DNA from: Galeopsis tetrahit
Taxonomy: Eukaryota; Streptophyta; Magnoliopsida; Lamiales; Lamiaceae
Direction of reading: 5' to 3'
Length of the DNA stretch: 64,000 nt
Assembly (NCBI GenBank): GCA_963675135.1
Contig: OY776129.1
Location: 9,287,201 to 9,351,200 of the forward strand
The notes below the pieces were generated by a model, which saw nothing but the letters and a program-made list of their open reading frames with translations, was not told where the DNA came from and searched no databases. Shown here piece by piece: positions 56,675-64,000 of the stretch (the stretch's first letter is position 1; every line of letters begins with the position of its first letter). The translations under genes were made by a program, and so were the position numbers.

Positions 56675-58787
56675 AACTATTGATGCAAATATATATAGAA
56701 CACACTTGTATATGCCCCAAACCCGTTCTAATGTATTATGCCCCAGACCCACCCCGTGCCCCGTATGGATCCTAGATAGTCGTCCCGTGCCCCGCCCCGT
56801 TTTTTCATATCATGTTGAATTTATTTAAGTTGTTTCTCACAATTGAAAATAATATTTTTCATAGCATATATACATTGAAACAATTCACAATAATATAAAT
56901 ATTTTTCATGTTATATATATTATATATATATATATAAAGTATTTTATCAATATATATATATATATATATTATAAAGTTTATATAATAATTCAGGTTAGGT
57001 CGGATACTTGTGGGTCGGACATAAGACCTAGACCCGGTCCATTCACATATGGGGCAGGGCAGACTGATTAGTGTGAAAATTTCTTAAAATTCATGTGTTT
57101 ATTTTGCATAATTTTGAGGATTTTGTTGCATTATTCACACTAAATTGACTAATTGCACTTGAAATGAGAAAAATATGTGTTTTGCTATTTTTGTAGGTAA
57201 ATTGAACTTATTTGGAAGTAAAATACGCGTCTGAGAATTCATGAAGTCAAGAAGATAATTGCACCATTGGATGCGCCTCGAAAAAATGAGTGGAATGAAA
57301 AAACGAATCAAGTCAATCGGAGGTCGGGAGCTCAAGATATGATCGAAACGGTGAAGTTGCAGCAGAACCCACTCGGTTGACCGAGTCAAATCTGCTTCCA
57401 GAACATTTTCTGGACTTCTATCTCACTCGGATGGCCGAGTGAACCTGTTTCTACACGAAAATTCGAGAATTTTAAAGGATTTCAAGGGCTTAATTGCAAA
57501 TCTCGTCTCCAACACTCCTCCCAACTATAAGAAGCACCCAAAATCAGATTTTTAAGGGTCTTCCAACTCTTTTTCACACACTACATGAGATAAGTAGAGG
57601 AGTAAATAAATTAGGGTTTGAGGAGTTTCTCTCCTCAAACACACTCTCCAATAGATTATTTTTATGCTTTCTTAGGTTGGAATCATTTGGGTATTTCATT
57701 TTCATGTAAGAATGGAGGAATTACAAAACTTGATATTTTTCTTTTATTTAAGCTTTGTTTGGTAAATTTCATTTTTATGTCTTATTTTGTTGTTTTAGCC
57801 ATGGGTGTTTCCTCAAACACCATGGGCTAAGTATTTTATGCTTTTGGTGTTTGAAACCATGTGAATATTGAGTGTTGAAATTGTTTATACTTTGATTGTT
57901 GTTGATATTTGGATTATTGCTTCTCTTATTGGGTTTTATTGGTGCTTTGTGTATTAACTTCTAGTAATCCGTATTTTGAGGCATGTTTAGCGTAGACGAG
58001 AGTTACATGAAGATGTTTAAATTTATGGTGTGAGTTGTTGGTATACAAATGCGTTTATTATACTTTTAATTTGTCGAGAGAGAGTTAATCGTATTTGAAC
58101 CCCCATTAGGAGACATTCATTACTCGAATGGTTATTTGGGTAGTTGATGAAGATTAGGAAGATTTCTTATTACTGGGTTTGGGAACACCTTAGACGTAAG
58201 GCTATAGTACCCGAAGGGAAACGCTTTTCATCCTAGCATTTTGATGCTCTTAGCAAATCCAAATTGAAGCGTAAATAAAGTAAAAACAATTCCTCTCGAT
58301 TTCACTAGGTAGAGAACACCCGAAGCATTCACTCACCCTTGCAATTCTTCGAATTACATTCGCAGTTGTTCTTTGTTTTAATTGTCAATTTCTTGCTTTA
58401 GTAGTAATTTTCTTGGTTAGTAGTTAATTTACTTATTATGATTGTGTTTAGTTTAATTTATTATCTTTAGATTATTGTTTAGTTTTAGTTTGGCATCCAA
58501 CTGCCGAAACCGTAGCTACATTATGTATGACAACACACAACTCTAGGGATCCATTGCACTAGCCCACCTCTCGTGGTTTGATACTATTTGGTCAAAATAC
58601 TTATGTGTATACTACTACAATCCCTTATGCTTGAGGGAAAGTAGTTAGTCAAAATACATTGATCTAAAATTCGTTCAAGTCACAGACCCGACCCGTTCTC
58701 AATACGGGGCGGATTCGACCCGACCCAAAGCTCGTGGGCAGGGCGGGTACCCGCGGGTTGGGTCAATATTGTCATCCCTACTTCCGA
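56675..58787. mobile_element. hAT-like element nested in the Harbinger element, itself interrupted
   Basis: Left part (56700-57070) and right part (58680-58787) carry GC-rich CCCCG / GGGCGGG subterminal motifs like those of plant hAT MITEs. The right end TATTGTCATCCCTA resembles a hAT terminus; the left end is degraded. The two parts are separated by 57070-58675. Boundaries are approximate. Confidence 0.5.
57070..58675 (+). repeat. LTR-like insertion (possible solo LTR) in the hAT-like element
   Basis: About 1.6 kb unlike its surroundings. It includes CCATGGGTGTTTCCTCAAAC followed by CACCATGGG, an inverted pair around 57800-57830, and a TATA-like CTATAAGAAG near 57526. No gag or pol. I could not define clean TG/CA ends or a duplication, so solo LTR status is tentative. 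Confidence 0.35.
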
Positions 58788-59419
58788 CCTTTTGTCTTCA
58801 GAGTTCTCTGAGAGAATCCGTTGAAATCTCTGATTTTTAGAAGAGATTTTGGATAGTGTAATTTATTTATATTTTTGGAGGAGAATCCAACAAAATCCAC
58901 ATAGTATTAAAATCTGTAAAGTGTTGAATACCCAAATATTTTTTAAGACTTATTAAAATCCGTATTGAAACCTCAAAATTTTGAAAGACTTTTGAAAATT
59001 CGAATTGAATACCCCAAACTTTGAAAGTCTAAAAAAATCCTACAGAATCCACAACCAATACACCCCCTAAGTCAAGTTATTATATCAACTCATACCACCT
59101 ACTCGTCGAGTTAGGTCTACAGTCTTAAGCCTACCTGACGAGATGACAAGCTACGAGTTAAGTTTATTTGATGAGTTGACAAAAAGTTGAGTTTATCATA
59201 CAATTTAACGACCTTGCTGACACGATGAACCTACTTGACGAGCTAGGTTGATCATTACATCTCATACGAAGAGCTTAACCAATCAATTAGAATCAATGTT
59301 GCAGAAGTCGGCGATTGGTAGTCGAACGGGTTTCAACAACCTAATTTTTTTTATTTTATTTTTTACTTTTTCAATGCAGTTTTCACCCCTTAAACGATGG
59401 AATTTGACAAAAAAAGTTA

Positions 59420-59704
59420 GGGCTAGTCTTGGGTGAGACCGTCTCACAGAATGAGATCCGTGAGACGACCCTTATATATAAAAAGTGATAATGTTTGAGC
59501 AAAAAGTGATAGTGTTTAAGTAAAAAGTGATAGTCACTTTTGTTAAAAATATTATCACTTTTTATATAAACATTATCACTTTTTTAACAAACCAAAATCT
59601 GGAAAAAAAATATGGGTTATCCTACCCAAATTTTTGAAATATGGATTAAAAGGATCCGTCTCACAGAAAAAGATCCGTGAGACGGTCTCACACAAGTTTT
59701 TGCC
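59420..59704. mobile_element. small Mutator-type MITE
   Basis: 285 bp with a perfect 9-bp duplication AAAAAGTTA (59411-59419, 59705-59713). Ends contain TGAGACCGTCTCAC at the left and GTGAGACGGTCTCA at the right; the motif is itself near-palindromic. The centre has AAAAAGTGATA repeats in both orientations. Confidence 0.8.
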
Positions 59705-59713
59705 AAAAAGTTA

Positions 59714-60337
59714 TACATTGTGATATAGCAATAAGTATTGCTCAAAGCATCGTTTCTATTTAGAAGAAAAGTGTGCACGATCGTTCAAATCGAACACCTA
59801 CTAAAATAACAACAACATTAGGGCGCTGAGACTGATCGTCAAAAATCGAGTCGGTCAGGGCCTCCTAGGCCGACTTTTGCATTAAGGATTAGAACAAGTA
59901 GTGCCATAACTCAACCAACACCATCATCAAAACACATGTTCAATATGTGTCAAACTCTCAAGCGACAACTATTTACAATGTACTTCCTCCATCCATTATT
60001 CAACTTTCCTTCCTTAGTTGTCCAATTTCTTTATATTTATTTATTTTTTATTTTTTTTGGAAATAATACTATTCACACACCCCTCTTTAAACACCACTTA
60101 TTTACCCTACATTGTTATTCACTTTATTTACAAGTGAATACCACAATACTCATCATATTCTCAACTTATTTACTTTATACATAAATTAATCAATATTAAT
60201 TAAAACTCGTGCTTGAAAAGTGAGTGAAAGAATTTGTCTCATCTAAAAGTTCAAACTTGTAGAGAGGTGGATAATTAATTTTTGTATATTAATTTCAAAT
60301 ACTCTCTCAGTCGTGTGCCATATTATCACCTCTACCT
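59714..60337. other. intergenic, no gene seen
   Basis: AT-rich. 60225-60300 is duplicated at about 60760-60830 (CTCATCTAAAAGTTC and TTGTATATTA shared). No coding signature. Confidence 0.5.
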
Positions 60338-60444
60338 TTTTTTTGGGAGGAGACCCATCGAGTGGACAATTTAAATGGGTGGGGCTGGTTTCAGTAGAAA
60401 TCGAACTCATGATGTGTGGGCGTTAGCTTATGACTCTGATAGAA
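60338..60444 (-). repeat. candidate tRNA-derived SINE fragment, copy 2
   Basis: On the minus strand TCAGAGTCATAAGC, then GAGTTCGATTTC (B-box-like), then CCATTTAAATTGTCCA and an A run. Related to 20085-20188. Confidence 0.4.
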
Positions 60445-60452
60445 TAAAAGAA

Positions 60453-60757
60453 TGAGTTGCACTCTTGTGTAACAGTTAAATACATGTAACTTGTTCCTAT
60501 TTAATATTTGAACTAATATTATATAATATGTGAGCTAATACTATACTGTATTTGAACTAATACTATACTCTATTTAAACTAATATTATACTTTATTTGTC
60601 ATAACTCATGATTAATATTCACCCATTTAGAAAATTGTATTAACTAGAAACAAGTTACATGTATGTAACTGGTACACACAAGTATTTGTCTAAAAGAAGA
60701 GTTGCACTCTTGTGTAACAGTTACATACATGTAACTTGTTCCTATTTAATATTTCGA
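60453..60757. repeat. MITE-like inverted repeat plus extra direct copy
   Basis: The segment at 60453-60500 (CTTGTGTAACAGTTAAATAC) recurs inverted at about 60640-60690 and again in direct orientation at 60700-60757. The inverted pair looks like a small MITE; the third copy suggests tandem duplication or a second insertion. Confidence 0.6.
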
Positions 60758-60839
60758 ATTTTGCCTCATCTAAAAGTTCGAACTTGTGGAGAGATTGAGA
60801 ATTAATTATTGTATATTACTAATTCCTGAGAGCATCCAC

Positions 60840-61320
60840 AATGTGAGTGATGATTTTAAAGTTTTAAGTTAGCCATATGTGTGACGCCTCAATTTTTTTT
60901 TACTCATATCTCAAAAAACTTCTACCTCCCAATGTATCCCCAAAATACAATCGATGGTCTCACATCAATTATATTCTCTTCATATTCATTCATTTATTGT
61001 TTATAATTTATTTTTATAACTTAAATATTTTAATTAATATTTCTATACCATTTCATTTGACAATTGTTTTGTATGATACTAATATAATCAATAAATATAT
61101 AAATCTACTACTCTTCCATTCATAATATAATTTATTTTGACTTTTATACTTTTTAATGAAAATTAATTATATTTTTCTTTTAAATTTAATTTTAAGATTA
61201 ATAAATACTTAAATAAATGTGTTCTTCATCAAAGTATAAACATTAATTAGTGGTAAATGAGTTTTTTTTTTTTTTTTTTTAAATACGTACAAGCATTAGT
61301 TTAACAGTATTCAGTATGTT
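60840..61320. other. intergenic upstream of RPL18
   Basis: Very AT-rich, with a T run at 61263-61280. A small open frame (60877-61125) is low-complexity and not credible as a gene. Confidence 0.5.
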
Positions 61321-61325
61321 CTTCG

Positions 61326-61460
61326 TGGGCCTATAACGCTGGGCTTAGTATATTCTAAACGGGTCTAAATAATTTAAAACTAATCTTAATGGGCCTGTGA
61401 TATTGGGCCGTAGTATTTATATATTCTAGGGTTCACATCCTTATAACCTAGAAACCCTAG
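61326..61460 (+). promoter_or_regulatory. RPL18 promoter: site II and telo-box motifs
   Basis: Four site II motifs (TGGGCC at 61326, TGGGCT at 61340, TGGGCC at 61390 and 61404) are followed by telo-box motifs: CTAGGGTT at 61427 and AAACCCTAG at 61452. This pairing is known from plant ribosomal protein and translation-factor promoters, where TCP-type factors bind site II. The motifs lie 55-190 bases upstream of the ATG. Confidence 0.85.
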
Positions 61461-61514
61461 TCTCTCTCGTCACTCCAACACAGGCGCAGACGCGGGTAAG
61501 CGAAAGGAGGAGCC

Positions 61515-61532
61515 ATGGTATGTCGCCGTTCA

Positions 61533-61563
<31 letters not shown>

Positions 61564-62927
61564 GCGTGTTATTAACCTAACTTAATTTGCCTAATGTTTG
61601 TTATCTAGGGTATTGATTTGATCGCCGGAGGTAAGAATAAGAAGACAAAGCGCACTGCACCCAAATCCAATGATATTTACCTGAAACTCCTCGTCAAGGT
61701 ATCATTAGCCATCCAATTTATGTAAATTCTTTAATGAAAATGGTAGAAATTGGAAATGAATGATCTGTTGTCTGTGTGTGTTAAATCGCAGTTGTACCGG
61801 TTTTTGGTGAGGAGAACTGGGAGCAAGTTTAATGGGGTGATTTTGAAGAGGCTTTTCATGAGCAGGATTAACAGGCCGCCGCTATCTCTGTCCCGTCTCA
61901 GCAAACTTATGAAGGGAAAGGTACTGATTTGTTCGACTTTTGAGATTTATGTCATTCTGCATTTGCTTGCAAAATTATTGTTAATTTTTAAAAAATGTTT
62001 AAACTGGTTGAGTTTCCGTAATTGTTAATGGATACCATTGCAAGGTTTGTAAATGTGCTGCCTTGTCTGTATTAGAGCTTTTTCTTATGAAGTAGATGTT
62101 CTACTGAAACTATAAAGATAAGTTTTAGGCCTGAGAATGAAAGTTATGTGATGTAGTTCTTCAATTTTTCAATGTCTTTATTTTTTATGGCTACAGGACG
62201 ACAAGATTGCTGTTTTGGTCGGCAGTGTTACTGATGATATTCGTGCCCAAGAAGTCATCCCTGCAATGAAGGTCACAGCTTTGAGGTTCACTGAAACTGC
62301 TAGGGCTAGAATTGAGAAGGCTGGTGGAGAATGCTTGACTTTTGACCAGCTTGCTCTTAGGGCTCCACTTGGCCAGAACACGGTACCTGTTTATTTCATT
62401 GTCTAAATAATTTTATTAATTTATTGTATCTTAGTTATTCTTATATTTAATGTCATGCCATGTTTTGATTGAAGTTTAGAAATTAGTAGGCAACTTACTG
62501 AAATACTGTGGAAATAGAACCTTGAATTGGAATAACTATGTTTACCAAGTTAATTACATATGTAAATAGTATTGATTTTATGTGTCAACATGATCTGTAT
62601 CCATTTGCATTGGCTGAAGGACCAGTACACATAATGATTTTTGCTGCATTGAACAGTAGCAGAGTTAATTATTTAACCTTAATCATAATTTAGGTTGGAC
62701 AAGGTATCAGTTAGGTAGTTATCATTGTTCTTGTGGGGTGTACCTTTACTCTGTATGCTGTTGAATAGGTACTCTTGAGAGGTTCACGAAATGCTCGTGA
62801 AGCAGTTAAGCACTTTGGGCCTGCTCCTGGTGTTCCACACAGCCACACCAAGCCTTATGTGCGAGCTAAGGGAAGGAAGTTTGAGCGTGCTAGAGGAAAG
62901 AGAAACAGCAGGGGATTCAGAGTTTAA
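61515..62927 (+). CDS. RPL18: 60S ribosomal protein L18 (eL18), five coding exons
   Basis: This is a cytosolic large-subunit ribosomal protein. Coding exons: 61515-61517 (ATG only), 61609-61698, 61792-61920, 62197-62382 and 62769-62927; introns have GT...AG ends. The 567 coding bases give 188 residues, the usual eL18 length. Landmarks: MGIDLIAGGKNKKTKRTAPK, LYRFLVRRTGSKFN, RLFMSRINRPPLSLSRL, VTDDIRAQEVIPAMKVTALR, LTFDQLALRAPLGQNT, HFGPAPGVPHSHTKPYVRAK and the basic C-terminus RGKRNSRGFRV. Intron 1 directly follows the start codon and begins with a CT-repeat-rich stretch. The unusual first exon was chosen because only this ATG joins in frame to GIDLIAGG. No defect is seen. Confidence 0.96.
61534..61559 (+). 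repeat. (CT)n tract in RPL18 intron 1
   Basis: About 13 CT dinucleotides near the start of intron 1. Such tracts near plant transcription starts can act as GAGA-like regulatory sites; here it is only suggestive. Confidence 0.85.
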
Positions 62928-64000
62928 GTTATTCTTAGTTCAAGTGTTATGTTTCTCAGAGATTATTATAGCTTTGTATGCTTGTTATGACATCTCCTGT
63001 TCTTCTCTTTTGTTTTTCAAAAGGATGTTGGATACAATTGTTATGTGTAATGACTATTTGCGTGCCGTGCACCTATAAGTTTTGGACAAATTTTGTCTCT
63101 TTGAAACATTTAATCTTTTACTTTCTACTTGAAGAAAATGGAGCATTCAACCACCTGTTTTTTTCTTTCTAGGAAATATTTAATCTTTATTGTCTACATG
63201 AAAAAACGGAGCATTCAAGTATTCAGCTACCTGTTTTTGGCTTTAGGTAGGTGTTCGAGTTATTTTATTCGTGTTGATTGTTTTGTGCACCAGTTTTCCT
63301 TTGTTCTGTTGTTATTTTCATGATTTTGTTGTTCTTAGTTTTTTTAGTTTTTCAATATATTATAACTTCTTTTTTCAATATATTATAACTTCTAATTAAA
63401 ACTTGTTTATAATGGTATAATCATTTCTAACTACTAATGTTCATCTTAATCTACTTAAATTTGTTATAGTGATTTAGTAGAATCTATAATAAATTTGTGG
63501 ATTTAGTAATAAAATTATGCTACTAACCGCCATCTTTTCTATGCTATCTTTGTCCGAAATGGATACAGATCTGTCTAAATCTACCTTGAAATCACCGTAC
63601 CCCCGTCGCCCGCCACCACCATCTCCTTCCTTTTGGTTTTTTTCTCTTCAGTCCATGGCCTAGCTAAGTTTATGTAGCCTTTCTAGTGGATAGTAGCGTT
63701 CAACTAATAGATTAGTCATAACGGGTTCTCATTTCTGTTGCCGTTGGTTTTTTTGACCCCTCTACGCAATATGCAGCCTGCTTCCCTTCTATTTTTTGTG
63801 GACAAAGATTTCACTCATTTCCCTCTTTCATGCGATTGGATGGGACAACGATGTCGAGTTGATTCGAGAAGATTAATATGGGATGGAGGGAGTATAAAGA
63901 AAAAGACGGATATAACTACATAAAACCCGCCGGCCATTGAAAACCCAAAATAACACTCCACTAATCAACAAGTATCAAAAAACATGGAGAAAATCCGGCA
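62928..64000. other. 3' flank of RPL18 and intergenic DNA
   Basis: T-rich 3' untranslated and flanking DNA. A Stowaway-like right end (GATGGAGGGAGTA, 63883-63894) has no clear partner. Short frames have no recognisable domain. Confidence 0.5.

Larger units (their letters stand above)
56482..59067. mobile_element. PIF/Harbinger element with nested insertions
   Basis: Left end GGGGGTATTCAATTGGAATT and right end CCAATACACCCCC are inverted and match the element at 21356-22375 on both sides (TTTTTTTGGACTTTAAAAAG at the left, GAGAATCC.. at the right). Flanks are TTA and TAA. The Harbinger sequence is interrupted at about 56670 and resumes at about 58795; the gap holds the nested DNA listed next. 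No transposase remnant was recognised here. Confidence 0.8.

Noticed and set aside
63883..63894. Stowaway MITE near the right edge
   Set aside because: Only one end is visible; no matching left end or TA pair was found.

Overview
The window is nuclear DNA from a flowering plant, very probably a eudicot. The evidence is AT-rich intergenic DNA, Ty1/copia and Ty3/gypsy retrotransposons, Stowaway, Tourist/Harbinger, hAT, CACTA and Mutator-like elements, a spliced cytosolic ribosomal protein gene with plant promoter motifs, and a cluster of F-box genes with an F-box-associated domain. I cannot name the species from the sequence. Only about 5 kb looks like functional host genes; most of the rest is transposons in several states of decay, often nested.

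Layout. 1-6178: a copia element with a long LTR on the minus strand, cut by the window edge. About 6690-11609: the 3' part of a Tat-type gypsy element on the plus strand, with a spliced antisense ORF on the minus strand and a 491-bp tandem duplication of that ORF's start and promoter. 12313-39643: a cluster of related F-box genes. Two are intact (17155-18228 and 29278-30333), two are pseudogenes (12313-13251 and 38572-39643), and one is a 3' stub (26753-26797) next to a CACTA insertion. Between them lie two Mutator-like elements, Harbinger/Tourist elements, hAT MITEs, Stowaway MITEs and an almost intact young copia element (30941-35572). 41532-43931: intact SEC15B, an exocyst subunit, minus strand. 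44720-46931: a second CACTA element carrying a minisatellite and telomere-like repeats. 46937-54871: two related short-LTR copia elements, one broken by a hAT insertion and one complete in outline but internally deleted. 54940-56451: LINE debris and a poly(A)-tailed retroposon with a perfect 14-bp target duplication. 56482-59067: a Harbinger element containing a hAT-like element that itself contains LTR-like DNA. 61515-62927: intact five-exon RPL18 (eL18) with site II and telo-box promoter motifs.

How it fits together. SEC15B (secretory vesicle tethering) and RPL18 (ribosome) are housekeeping genes and are not functionally linked to their neighbours. The F-box genes would encode substrate adaptors of SCF ubiquitin ligases and show local duplication followed by loss. 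I found no CRISPR array, operon or clearly new multi-gene system. The most unusual structures are the duplicated start of the antisense ORF, the nested transposon stacks, the CACTA insertion into an F-box gene tail, and a copia element apparently broken by one stop codon. Transposon ends were assigned by reading terminal repeats and target-site duplications by eye; no database search was run.
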